Source: Petrocella atlantisensis (GTDB taxonomy: Bacteria > Bacillota > Clostridia > Lachnospirales > Vallitaleaceae). Taken from it: DNA of 64,000 nt. A model generated the notes under the pieces. That model made no database searches. It had not been told where the DNA came from and saw nothing but the letters and a program-made list of their open reading frames with translations. Numbering within the stretch: the stretch's first letter is position 1; each line of letters opens with the position of its first letter. The translations under genes were made by a program, and so were the position numbers. The stretch spans positions 3,034,001-3,098,000 of the forward strand of contig NZ_LR130778.1 of NCBI RefSeq assembly GCF_900538275.1. Reading direction: 5' to 3'. This document shows positions 1 through 7,973 of the stretch, piece by piece.

Positions 1-60
1 ATGAGCCAGAAGGATCTTGTTGATTTTGCCGTAGAGTGGATTGAAGCCAATAGAGAATAA
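1..60 (+). CDS. 3' end of a gene entering from the left
   Basis: An open frame runs from base 1 to a TAA at 58-60 and gives 19 residues ending VEWIEANRE. The ATG at base 1 is at the window edge and may be internal. The tail looks like an amphipathic C-terminal helix. That is too little to identify a family. The stop is followed by a gap ending in a strong terminator at 297-346, which fits the end of a transcription unit. Confidence 0.45.
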   Translation: MSQKDLVDFAVEWIEANRE

Positions 61-296
61 GCAGTAATGTTGCGTGAGAGATGAGATGACTGTTAAGAAA
101 TGATTATATTAAATGAGAGGATTTGAAGCATATGGGTTTAAGAAAAGGGAAAGAAAACATACTTAAAACCTATGATCACGAAGGCATACTAAGCATAAAT
201 CATAATAGTGAAAAATCTCCCTTTCTTTCTGTTTATACTATCCGCTTTGGGCATGGGTCATTTGGCAGCATCATCTTACTATAGTTTTACAAAAAA

Positions 297-346
297 ATAG
301 GAATACGAGCGCAATAGGATGCGTTCGAATCCTATATTTTTGTTTT
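297..346 (+). terminator. Strong intrinsic terminator
   Basis: The left arm at 297-311 starts ATAGGA and the right arm at 321-335 ends TCCTAT. The arms pair through an inner CGAGCGC/GCGTTCG block with a small bulge, and a T-rich tail follows. A run of A precedes the left arm, so it could also work on the other strand. Confidence 0.75.
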
Positions 347-367
347 AAACATCATATTAGAGTCTGA

Positions 368-396
368 TTGCAGTTTTTGAAAACTAGTGATATAAT
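368..396 (+). promoter_or_regulatory. Sigma-A-like promoter of the response regulator
   Basis: A TATAAT at 391-396 lies 17 bp downstream of TTGCAG at 368-373. The -10 is perfect and the -35 is weak. It would start transcription near 403 and give a leader of about 120 nt before the GTG at 525. Confidence 0.5.
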
Positions 397-524
397 CCAT
401 AGTTGATAGGTTAATCCATTCATCCATTCATATAAGGGCTTGAAAAAAGTTGAGTGAGAAAAATCTATAACGATCAATGGATGGTTTAATTGTTAGTAAA
501 AATACCAGTAAGGTGGGCGAAACA

Positions 525-1184
525 GTGATAAAAGTACTTATTGCCGATGATCAAGAACTCATTCGACACAGTTTAGAAATCATACTGAAGAATATATCAG
601 ATATCCAAGTTATAGATTCGGTTGGAGACGGAAAAAGTGTAATTCGTTCCATACGAAAAGAGAAGCCGGACGTGATTCTAATGGACATTCGTATGCCGGA
701 GATGGATGGTGTACAATGTACAAAAATAATAAAAGAGAGTTATCCTAATATTAAGATTATTATTTTAACTTCCTTTGATGATGATGACTATATATTAAGT
801 GCATTAAGAGATGGCGCATCCGGTTATTTGTTAAAAGGTATAACGATTGAGGAATTAGTTGATGCAATACATAAAGTGCATTCAGGCAGTGCTATGATCA
901 ATCCGAACATTGCACAAAAATTCATTGAACTGTATTCAGAAATGGCTAAGAACAATCAATTGGTACAAGTAGATAAAAAGGCAATCCATGATGTGACAGA
1001 ATACGAATGGAATGTGATTAAACATGTTGCAAAAGGTCTATCCAATAAAGAGATTGCATCGAAATTAAAATTATCTGAAGGAACCGTACGTAATTATTTA
1101 AGCAATGCATTATATAAACTAAACTTACGTGATCGAACACAACTTGCTTTATGGGCAGTTCAAACAGGTAAGAGTGAAGGATGA
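525..1184 (+). CDS. NarL/LuxR-type response regulator
   Basis: Cytoplasmic transcription regulator of a two-component system, 219 residues. The receiver domain (1-120) shows the acidic pair D8/D9, phospho-acceptor D54 in LMDIRMPEMDG, a T in ILTSFDD and K in GYLLKG. A C-terminal LuxR helix-turn-helix includes LSNKEIASKLKLSEGTVRNYL. I chose the GTG at 525 because AAGGTGG sits 8 nt upstream and receiver domains begin at this point; an upstream ATG at 477 has no good ribosome site. NarL-type regulators pair with HisKA_3 kinases, and the only one in the window is at 7974. The intervening sugar transporter is the obvious target. Pairing and target are inferred. Confidence 0.9.
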   Translation: MIKVLIADDQELIRHSLEIILKNISDIQVIDSVGDGKSVIRSIRKEKPDVILMDIRMPEMDGVQCTKIIKESYPNIKIIILTSFDDDDYILSALRDGASGYLLKGITIEELVDAIHKVHSGSAMINPNIAQKFIELYSEMAKNNQLVQVDKKAIHDVTEYEWNVIKHVAKGLSNKEIASKLKLSEGTVRNYLSNALYKLNLRDRTQLALWAVQTGKSEG

Positions 1185-1242
1185 AATTGTAAATCAAGGA
1201 ATATACTTTTTTTGTTCTTCTCTAGCAAAGTCTAGCAAATAG

Positions 1243-1271
1243 GCCTCCAAATATTGGGGGCTTTTTTTTTT
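1243..1271 (+). terminator. Intrinsic terminator after the response regulator
   Basis: GCCTCCAA and TTGGGGGC form an 8-bp stem with a 3-nt loop, followed by ten T. It separates the regulator gene from the transporter operon. Confidence 0.9.
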
Positions 1272-1552
1272 CTAGAAAATCCCACCCAATTAAGTGACAA
1301 ATGTCATGTGACATTGACAAATGTCAGTTGAGCAATATGACACTTGGCAATGATATCTTTTAAGGATTTTGGTTAGAATGTATTTAAAGTGATGGCAATG
1401 CAACGGTAGAGATCAATAGGCAGGATAAGTTATATGTTGTTGGACAATAAGCACATGGGTGTTGTCGCAGGGCTTAAACAGTTGAATTTTGCGGGGAATC
1501 ACAGTATACATAATAGTTGCTTGTAAAGTACAAGCGTAGAAGGAGTGTGATT
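1272..1552. other. Transporter operon upstream region
   Basis: This leader region carries the tandem dyads at 1295-1326. No convincing -35/-10 pair was found by eye, as expected if the promoter needs an activator. No coding signal is seen. Confidence 0.5.
1295..1326. promoter_or_regulatory. Tandem operator-like dyads before the transporter
   Basis: The 12-mer TGACAAATGTCA occurs at 1295-1306 and 1315-1326, exactly 20 bp apart (two helical turns). A TGTGACAT between them creates a third dyad, ATGTCA-TG-TGACAT. Regularly phased dyads upstream of a sugar transporter are typical of a dimeric regulator site. The response regulator at 525 is a natural candidate, which is inference. Confidence 0.55.
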
Positions 1553-3100
1553 ATGGAACATCCTATAATTCTACAGATGCAAGGTATCACCAAAATTTTC
1601 CCGGGCGTTCGGGCCTTAGATGATGTAACACTTGAGGTACATAGAGGTACCATTCTCTCAATTTGTGGTGAGAATGGTGCAGGGAAATCAACCTTAATGA
1701 AGGTACTTTCCGGTGTTTATCCTCACGGTACTTATGAAGGAAAAATCATTTATATGGGAGAAGAAGTGACTTTTAAGGACATCAAAGAATCAGAACATGC
1801 CGGTATTGCAATTATTCACCAAGAATTGGCAATGGTTCCGGAGCTATCCGTTACTGAAAATATTTTTTTGGGCAACGAGATTATTAAACGTGGGTTGATT
1901 GATTGGGACGCAGAACGTGACCATACAGTGGAAGTGCTTAAGAAAGTAGGACTTTCAGTGGATCCGGACACCTTGATTAAGCATTTGGGCGTTGGTCAGC
2001 AACAACTGGTAGAAATTGCAAAAGCACTCTCCAAAAATGTAAAGTTGCTTATTCTCGACGAGCCGACCTCAGCGCTCAACGAAGCCGACTCAGCGAACTT
2101 ACTTGATCTTATGCGTGGACTGAAGGACTTGGACATTACTTGTATCATGATATCTCATAAGCTTAATGAGATAGCAGCGATATCCGATGCAGTTACAGTC
2201 ATACGTGACGGTCGTACTGTCGAAACCTACGCTGTCGAAGCTGGTCAAGTGGATGAAGACCGCATTATCCGTGCCATGGTAGGACGCTCCATTGAAAATC
2301 GTTTTCCGGCGCATGTATCAAATCCCGGTGAAGTGATTTTCGAGGTCTCCAATTGGCGTGTAGAAGACCCTAATAATCCAGGTAGATTGGTTTGTAAGGA
2401 CTCCAATTTTAATGTCAGAGCAGGCGAGATTGTCGGATTTGCCGGTCTTATGGGTGCAGGAAGAACAGAACTGATGCGGTCTATATTTGGTCATAACTAT
2501 GGTATCTTCCTTGGAGGTTCTATCAAAATCAAGGGCAAGGAGATTCAGGTTAACTCAGTAGACGCTGCAATCCGTCAAGGCATAGCATATGTACCTGAGG
2601 ATCGGAAGAATTTGGGTCTTAATCTACTTAATAGCATCCGCATAACCACAGTATCAGCCAATCTAAAAGGGATTTTACGTGGCGGGCTTCTTGATTTGGA
2701 AAAGGAATATGATGTTGCCGAAGAGTACCGCCGTTCACTAAGAGTTAAGACTCAAAGTGTTGATCGAGGTGTAGCCACTTTATCAGGAGGAAACCAGCAA
2801 AAGGTTGTTCTAGGTAAATGGATGTTTACAGGGCCGGATGTTCTGATTCTTGATGAGCCAACTCGAGGGATTGACGTTGGTGCCAAATACGAAATATACC
2901 GCTTAATACATGAACTTGCAGATCACGGAAAAGCAGTCATAATAGTTTCATCCGAGTTGCCCGAGCTCATTGGCATAACGGACAGGATTTATACCATTTT
3001 TGAAGGTGAAATAACGGGCATGATAGATAGCAAAGAGGCCCAACAAGAAATTCTCATGAAAATGATGACAAGTAGTACTTCAGGGTCGGAATCTAAATAA
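1553..3100 (+). CDS. mmsA: Multiple-sugar ABC transporter ATPase MmsA (GguA/XylG type)
   Basis: Double-ATPase subunit of a carbohydrate uptake-2 ABC importer, 515 residues, the usual length. The first nucleotide-binding domain has Walker A GENGAGKST (39-47), a degenerate signature GVGQQQL and Walker B LLILDEPTSAL. The second has the family-typical degenerate Walker A GLMGAGRTEL, a signature LSGGNQQK and DEPTRGIDVGAKYE. The start at 1553 is supported by AGAAGGAG 7 nt upstream. Neighbours are the permease (20 bp downstream) and the binding protein, so it powers monosaccharide import. The sequence follows the MmsA/GguA branch (motif YEGKIIYMGEEV) more than classical XylG or MglA. The exact sugar is not deducible. 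Confidence 0.95.
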   Translation: MEHPIILQMQGITKIFPGVRALDDVTLEVHRGTILSICGENGAGKSTLMKVLSGVYPHGTYEGKIIYMGEEVTFKDIKESEHAGIAIIHQELAMVPELSVTENIFLGNEIIKRGLIDWDAERDHTVEVLKKVGLSVDPDTLIKHLGVGQQQLVEIAKALSKNVKLLILDEPTSALNEADSANLLDLMRGLKDLDITCIMISHKLNEIAAISDAVTVIRDGRTVETYAVEAGQVDEDRIIRAMVGRSIENRFPAHVSNPGEVIFEVSNWRVEDPNNPGRLVCKDSNFNVRAGEIVGFAGLMGAGRTELMRSIFGHNYGIFLGGSIKIKGKEIQVNSVDAAIRQGIAYVPEDRKNLGLNLLNSIRITTVSANLKGILRGGLLDLEKEYDVAEEYRRSLRVKTQSVDRGVATLSGGNQQKVVLGKWMFTGPDVLILDEPTRGIDVGAKYEIYRLIHELADHGKAVIIVSSELPELIGITDRIYTIFEGEITGMIDSKEAQQEILMKMMTSSTSGSESK

Positions 3101-3120
3101 AGAAATAGGGAGAAATTGTT

Positions 3121-4320
3121 ATGATATACATTAAGAAAATACTAGGTGACAAATTGCAGGATTACACTATGGTGCTTGCCTTAGTAGCACTTGCTATCAT
3201 CTTTAATATTATTTCCGGGGGGAAAATGATTACTTCCTCCAACTTTCAGAACTTAATATCCGGTAATGCCTATGTCATGGTGCTGGCGCTTGGAATGATG
3301 ATGGTCATTGTAATCGGACAGATTGACTTATCCGTCGGTTCGGTAGCTGGATTCTCAGGTATGGTCATGGCTATTGCCGTACGCGATTTAGGATTAACAT
3401 GGTGGGTTGGTGTGCTACTTAGCCTTGCAGTAGGGGCCTTAATAGGCGCATGGCAGGGCTTATGGGTGGCCAAACTTGGTATTCCCGGTTTTATTACAAC
3501 ATTGGGTGGCATGATGATCTTTCGTGGTGGGGTTATCTGGATATCAAAGTCGATATCGGTACCGGCACCAAGGGAACTTAAAGTATTCGGTGCTGGACAT
3601 TTGCCCGAGTGGGGACCAACTTTTACAGGTATGAACAACTCGACGCTACTACTAGGTATCATTGCGATCGCCGCATTTGCTTTTACTCAACTACGTAAAC
3701 ACAATCGGTCCAAAAAAGCAAAGGAACTATGGCCGGTTTTGGTTCGAATTGCCTTAGTCAGTGTTGTTATTGGTTACTTAACATGGATTTTTGGTACAGG
3801 ACGACCAGGCACTTCATTCCCAGTTCCGGGTGTAATTCTTGTGGTTTTGGTCATTATCTACCATACCATTACCCAGAGAACCACATTTGGTCGTCATATA
3901 TACGCTGTCGGTGGGAATAAAAGCGCTGCAGCACTCTCTGGGGTTAAAGTTCAAAGAACATACTTCCTGACTATGCTCAATATGTCATTCCTTGCTGCAT
4001 TGGCTGGCATCATGTTTGTTGGACGCTCTAATGCAGCCGGTCCATCAGATGGTGTTGGATGGGAGTTGGATGCTATTGCATCGGTATTTATTGGAGGTGC
4101 AGCTGTTTCAGGTGGTGTTGGAACCATTATTGCAACCATGGTCGGAGGCTTGGTAATGACAGTTCTCAACTCCGGTCTGATGCTCATGGGGGTTGGTGCT
4201 GACCGTACTCAAGTTATTAAGGGTCTTGTACTACTTGCGGCTGTTGGTATCGATGTATTCAACAAGAAGGAAGGACGCCAATCCATTATAGGAAGGCTAT
4301 TTCCTAGCAAAAGTAAGTAA
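3121..4320 (+). CDS. mmsB: Multiple-sugar ABC transporter permease MmsB (GguB/XylH type)
   Basis: Integral membrane permease of the same importer, 399 residues. About ten hydrophobic segments are visible, with the family signature IDLSVGSVAGFSG near residue 63 and the loop AVGGNKSAAALSGV near 260. AGGGAGA lies about 9 nt before the ATG. A long charged loop (HNRSKKAKELW) in the middle is typical of the MmsB/XylH branch, which is longer than RbsC. It is translated from the same mRNA as mmsA and partners the lipoprotein encoded downstream. Confidence 0.95.
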   Translation: MIYIKKILGDKLQDYTMVLALVALAIIFNIISGGKMITSSNFQNLISGNAYVMVLALGMMMVIVIGQIDLSVGSVAGFSGMVMAIAVRDLGLTWWVGVLLSLAVGALIGAWQGLWVAKLGIPGFITTLGGMMIFRGGVIWISKSISVPAPRELKVFGAGHLPEWGPTFTGMNNSTLLLGIIAIAAFAFTQLRKHNRSKKAKELWPVLVRIALVSVVIGYLTWIFGTGRPGTSFPVPGVILVVLVIIYHTITQRTTFGRHIYAVGGNKSAAALSGVKVQRTYFLTMLNMSFLAALAGIMFVGRSNAAGPSDGVGWELDAIASVFIGGAAVSGGVGTIIATMVGGLVMTVLNSGLMLMGVGADRTQVIKGLVLLAAVGIDVFNKKEGRQSIIGRLFPSKSK

Positions 4321-4419
4321 CTTATGGAACGTAACTCTGCCAACAGTGGATTTATGAAGATTGTTGGCTGGGATTACATAATAAGTCGATGGACTTAAAA
4401 CAGAAGGGTGGAATATGAA

Positions 4420-5562
4420 ATGAAAAAATTACTATCGTTATTAATCATGGTATCTCTTATCACGGTAATGGTGGCAGGTTGCGGTAAAACATCGGAACGT
4501 GCTGAATCAGAAACTACTGAAGCAGAGACAACTGAAACAAGTGAAACCACTGAAACTCCTGAGGCACCAGCTGCTGAAGAAGCCGGCTTTGCTGCAGACG
4601 CAGTCATCGGCGTTGCACTACCTTGGCTTGGTACTCAGAACTGGGCAGAAGCAGATGAGATGTTCAAAAGCAAATTGGAGGCTGCAGGTTTTGAGGCAAT
4701 CGTTCAACATGCGGATAACAAAGTTCCAACACAACAACAACAAATTGAGTCCATGGTTCAAAATGGCGCTAAAGTAATCGTTGTTGGTCCTGTTGATGGT
4801 TCTCAACTTGGTGGAGTTCTAGAAGAAGCTGCGGCTGCTGGTATCTTTATTATCGGATATGACCGTCTTATTGAAAATACAACAGCTATTGATGGTGTTG
4901 TACAGTTTGACAGCATCAAAACAGGCGTACTTCAAGGTGAAGCTTTACTCGCTGGACTTGCAGCACAAAAAGGCGAAGGTCCTTACAACATCGAGTTATT
5001 TGGTGGTGGCCCTGCAGACCCTAACGCTCCAAACTTTTTCAAAGGTGCTATGACAGTGCTTCAACCTAAGATTGACGATGGTACTTTAGTTGTAGTCTCA
5101 GGTCAAACAGACTTTACTCAGGCTGCTACTATGGACTGGGATAACTCAAAAGCTCAAGCGCGTATGGATTCACTTCTTTCAGGATTCTACTCAGATAAGG
5201 AAATTCACGGAGTCCTTTGTCCTAACGACGGAATAGCGCGTGCGGTTATTACTGCAGCTGGACAAGCAGGACAAGATACACCAGTAACTTCAGGACTTGA
5301 TGCTGAAAACGAGACGGTTACTTGGATTTGGGAAGATAGACAATATTCAACGATTGCAAAACCAACAGATACATTGGTAAGCAAAACAATTGAAATCATC
5401 AAAGCACTACAAGCTGGTAATGGATTACCTGCACCTGATGAAACTACTGATAATGGTATGAAAGAAGTAGGCATCTATGCACTTCCACCACTTGTTGTAA
5501 CTAAAGAAAACATTAAAGAAGCATTTGCAAATGATCCAGGTCGCTTGGAATTACTTAAATAG
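4420..5562 (+). CDS. chvE: Sugar-binding lipoprotein ChvE-like
   Basis: Extracellular substrate-binding protein of the MmsAB importer, 380 residues. A lipoprotein signal peptide ends in VAGC, so the mature protein is anchored through Cys. A low-complexity Thr/Glu/Pro/Ala linker of about 30 residues follows, then a periplasmic-binding-protein type 1 fold (QQQQIESMVQNGAKVIVVGPVDG and GYDRLI for ligand contacts). The ATG at 4420 is preferred over an in-frame GTG at 4408, because AGAAGGGTGG ends 8 nt before it. In Agrobacterium the ChvE family binds several aldoses and also feeds a sensor kinase; the second role is only suggestive here. A strong terminator follows. Confidence 0.93.
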   Translation: MKKLLSLLIMVSLITVMVAGCGKTSERAESETTEAETTETSETTETPEAPAAEEAGFAADAVIGVALPWLGTQNWAEADEMFKSKLEAAGFEAIVQHADNKVPTQQQQIESMVQNGAKVIVVGPVDGSQLGGVLEEAAAAGIFIIGYDRLIENTTAIDGVVQFDSIKTGVLQGEALLAGLAAQKGEGPYNIELFGGGPADPNAPNFFKGAMTVLQPKIDDGTLVVVSGQTDFTQAATMDWDNSKAQARMDSLLSGFYSDKEIHGVLCPNDGIARAVITAAGQAGQDTPVTSGLDAENETVTWIWEDRQYSTIAKPTDTLVSKTIEIIKALQAGNGLPAPDETTDNGMKEVGIYALPPLVVTKENIKEAFANDPGRLELLK

Positions 5563-5634
5563 GAAGTCCCAAGAATCTACATAAATAAACGGATCACTGT
5601 CATGTCGATGGTGGAATCATTTAAACATTCTTTC

Positions 5635-5668
5635 AAAAGTGCCAATATCATTATTGGCACTTTTGTTA
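5635..5668 (+). terminator. Intrinsic terminator of the transporter operon
   Basis: Perfect 13-bp arms (5635-5647 and 5652-5664, AAAAGTGCC...GGCACTTTT) with a 4-nt loop. The right arm ends in T. The symmetric A and T runs allow bidirectional use. Confidence 0.85.
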
Positions 5669-5702
5669 AATCAGTATTAGGTTAAATTTAAGGAGGCAAA
5701 CA

Positions 5703-7766
5703 GTGCTAACTAATAAAAAAAGCAAAAATAGAGGTCAGTTGCTTTCGATTAAAGCAAAGTTAATTTTGTCACACATCTTGATTGCTGTATTGCCAATAAC
5801 CATTATTGTCATTATTTTGACCAGTCAGGCTAGTTCTTCATTAATGGATAAAGTTAACAGTTCAAATACAGCCTATGTAAATAAGGTGACAAATATTTTC
5901 AATAATAAGCTACTCAGTATTGAAGATAATTCTAAAATGATTCTTGTGGACCTGGATATGAATAGAGTTCTTGGAAAGGGTCCAAGCGATTATGATAATG
6001 AATTCTATATGATGAATGACCGACAGCAAAACATATCAAAAAAGGTTGAATCTATGTTATTCACAAACGCTTTAATCGTAAATATATTCTTTATTAAAGA
6101 GGATGAAATAATTGGAAGTGTGACAGGGGATCAAAAGGATTTGTACAAAACGTTTGCTGATTCTGAAGAAAAGAAAATAATATCTGAAGCCGGTGATAAC
6201 CCTGTATGGTTTCATGATCTGTATGGTACAAATGATTTGTTTCTGATGCGCAACATTAAAAAACTAAATTCAGATGAATCAATAGGCACTATGGTTATAG
6301 AAGTGAGGAAAGATTTATTGTTAAGTGACTTAAGAATTAGTGACTTTAACAATTTGGATGAATCGTCACTATTAGATCTTTCAGGACAAGTGATTATGGT
6401 CGCTAAAGATGATGGGGACATGAAAAATGCAGATTTCAATAATGAATTAATTCAAAAAATTAAAGCGGATCCGAACGAAACTATTGGCTCATACACAACG
6501 ACTACCGGTATTGAAAATGAATCAATGATTCTGTTTAGTATGCTTAGTAATGGCTGGATATATGTACTAAAAATTCCAACCAGTGCTATATTGGGTGATA
6601 TTACACGCCTTAAAGACGTGGCTCTGATTTTAACAATATTTTTTATGGTTATTGCAGTATTTATTGGAATTTTCATTGCAATTTCGATATCAAAACCCAT
6701 AGATTACATACGTAAAAAAATGAAATTAGTTGAACAAGGAGACTTAACAGTTCAATCCAAATATACAGGTAAACATGAGATTGGCCAACTTTCTCAAAGC
6801 TTCAACCATATGATGGCTAATATGAGGAGCTTGATTGAAGAAGTAGGGACTGTTGTTGAGCAAGTATCAATAAACTCAAGTGAACTCAGTACTATTTCAG
6901 AAGTTTCCGCGTTATCGTCTAAAGAAGTGATGCAAGCCGTTGAATCGGTGGCGGATGGTGCTAGTGAACAAGCAAAAGATGCGGAAAATGCTGCACTTGT
7001 CGTTCGGGACTTGGTGAATCAATTTAATGCAACAGAAGAACACTTCACCTATGTTGTAAAAGCTACAAATAGTACAAAAGATGCTAGTGAAAATGCTGAA
7101 AGTACTTTAGATACGCTAAATCTGAGCACAAAAGATACAATGGAATTATCAAGGAAAATTGAGATTGATATGTCTAAGTTAGTGGGAAGGTTTGAGGAGA
7201 TATCCGGTATCATTGGCATGATTGACGGTATTAGTGAGCAAACCAATTTACTTTCTTTAAATGCAGCTATTGAAGCGGCACGTGCTGGCGAATCCGGAAA
7301 AGGATTTGCTGTTGTTGCAGATGAAGTTAGAAAGTTAGCCGTTCAATCGAAAGAAGCTGCTAAAAGTATTTCGCATATTATCAGTGACATCAATGAAGCA
7401 ATAACAATGACACAGAAGATGATTCAAGAAGGCAGTACAATTTATACAAAACAAGAAAAAGCGGTAACGAATACTGGTGTAATATTCAAAGAAATTATTA
7501 CAAATATGGATACCATAATGCATGAGGTAAATCTTGTGTATGATTTATTAAATGGACTGGATCATGTTCAAATTAATGCTACAAACTCCATTACAAGTAT
7601 AGCAGCCATAGCTGAAGAGTCTGCGGCTTCTATTGAACAAGTACTTGCAAATGGTCAAGAACAATTGGTAACTGTAGAGCAGCTTGTTAATGTGTCCTCT
7701 CAGCTCAACAATGTTATTACTATTTTAAGGCAACAAATGGAACAGTTTAATATTAAAAACAAATAA
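5703..7766 (+). CDS. Methyl-accepting chemotaxis protein
   Basis: Transmembrane chemoreceptor, 687 residues, starting at a GTG with AAGGAGG 6 nt upstream. It has a short basic cytoplasmic start and a first membrane helix (about 18-40). An extracellular sensor of about 255 residues follows, of Cache-like length but not clearly assignable. Then come a second helix (about 301-322), a HAMP domain and a long MCP signalling coiled coil. The conserved hairpin tip is present (SEQTNLLSLNAAIEAARAGE, then GFAVVADEVRKLA). It docks to CheA/CheW and should steer flagella. Its place directly behind the ChvE gene suggests it responds to the same sugars, directly or through the binding protein. Confidence 0.95.
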   Translation: MLTNKKSKNRGQLLSIKAKLILSHILIAVLPITIIVIILTSQASSSLMDKVNSSNTAYVNKVTNIFNNKLLSIEDNSKMILVDLDMNRVLGKGPSDYDNEFYMMNDRQQNISKKVESMLFTNALIVNIFFIKEDEIIGSVTGDQKDLYKTFADSEEKKIISEAGDNPVWFHDLYGTNDLFLMRNIKKLNSDESIGTMVIEVRKDLLLSDLRISDFNNLDESSLLDLSGQVIMVAKDDGDMKNADFNNELIQKIKADPNETIGSYTTTTGIENESMILFSMLSNGWIYVLKIPTSAILGDITRLKDVALILTIFFMVIAVFIGIFIAISISKPIDYIRKKMKLVEQGDLTVQSKYTGKHEIGQLSQSFNHMMANMRSLIEEVGTVVEQVSINSSELSTISEVSALSSKEVMQAVESVADGASEQAKDAENAALVVRDLVNQFNATEEHFTYVVKATNSTKDASENAESTLDTLNLSTKDTMELSRKIEIDMSKLVGRFEEISGIIGMIDGISEQTNLLSLNAAIEAARAGESGKGFAVVADEVRKLAVQSKEAAKSISHIISDINEAITMTQKMIQEGSTIYTKQEKAVTNTGVIFKEIITNMDTIMHEVNLVYDLLNGLDHVQINATNSITSIAAIAEESAASIEQVLANGQEQLVTVEQLVNVSSQLNNVITILRQQMEQFNIKNK

Positions 7767-7810
7767 GGCATACACAATGTTCCAATATATGAAAATATAA
7801 TTATTCTTCT

Positions 7811-7851
7811 ATATCAGCACAGTTTTTAAAGGTATAAACCTTAGCTGATAT
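7811..7851. repeat. Nested inverted repeat upstream of the kinase operon
   Basis: ATATCAGC (7811-7818) and GCTGATAT (7844-7851) are perfect complements enclosing a smaller AAGGTATAAACCTT hairpin. It overlaps the -35 region of the adjacent promoter. It may end the chemoreceptor mRNA or act as an operator; there is no T tail. Confidence 0.5.
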
Positions 7852-7859
7852 GCTATAAT
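7851..7859 (+). promoter_or_regulatory. Extended -10 promoter of the kinase operon
   Basis: TGCTATAAT matches the extended -10 consensus (TGnTATAAT) exactly. No good -35 lies 17 bp upstream, which the extended element can offset. Transcription would start near 7866, giving a leader of about 108 nt. Confidence 0.5.
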
Positions 7860-7863
7860 GAGT

Positions 7864-7935
7864 TATCTGATTATCAAGTGGTAATAAAATAGAATTTCTC
7901 GACAATAAAACTGTCTAAGTTGAGATAATCAGATA
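7864..7935. repeat. 12-bp inverted repeat in the kinase leader
   Basis: TATCTGATTATC (7864-7875) and its exact complement GATAATCAGATA (7924-7935) are 48 bp apart. The first copy begins at the predicted transcription start and the second lies 38 bp before the kinase start codon. It could be paired operator half-sites for looping or a long leader hairpin. Confidence 0.5.
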
Positions 7936-7973
7936 TTCGATTATAGAAAACCTATTAGTTGGGGGTGAATAAG

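Larger units (their letters stand above)
61..524. other. Intergenic region with terminator and promoter
   Basis: This gap separates the partial gene at the left edge from the response regulator. It holds a strong hairpin terminator (297-346) and a promoter (368-396). A 50-codon frame at 132-284 has a weak AGAGGA ribosome site, but its product resembles nothing I know and I do not call it a gene. Confidence 0.6.

Noticed and set aside
132-284. 50-codon open frame with a weak ribosome site
   Set aside because: Sequence resembles no family, composition is not clearly coding, and it sits just before a terminator; too little support to call a gene.
477-524. Upstream ATG start for the response regulator
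   Set aside because: No ribosome site, and the extra residues precede the normal start of a receiver domain; the GTG at 525 has AAGGTGG.
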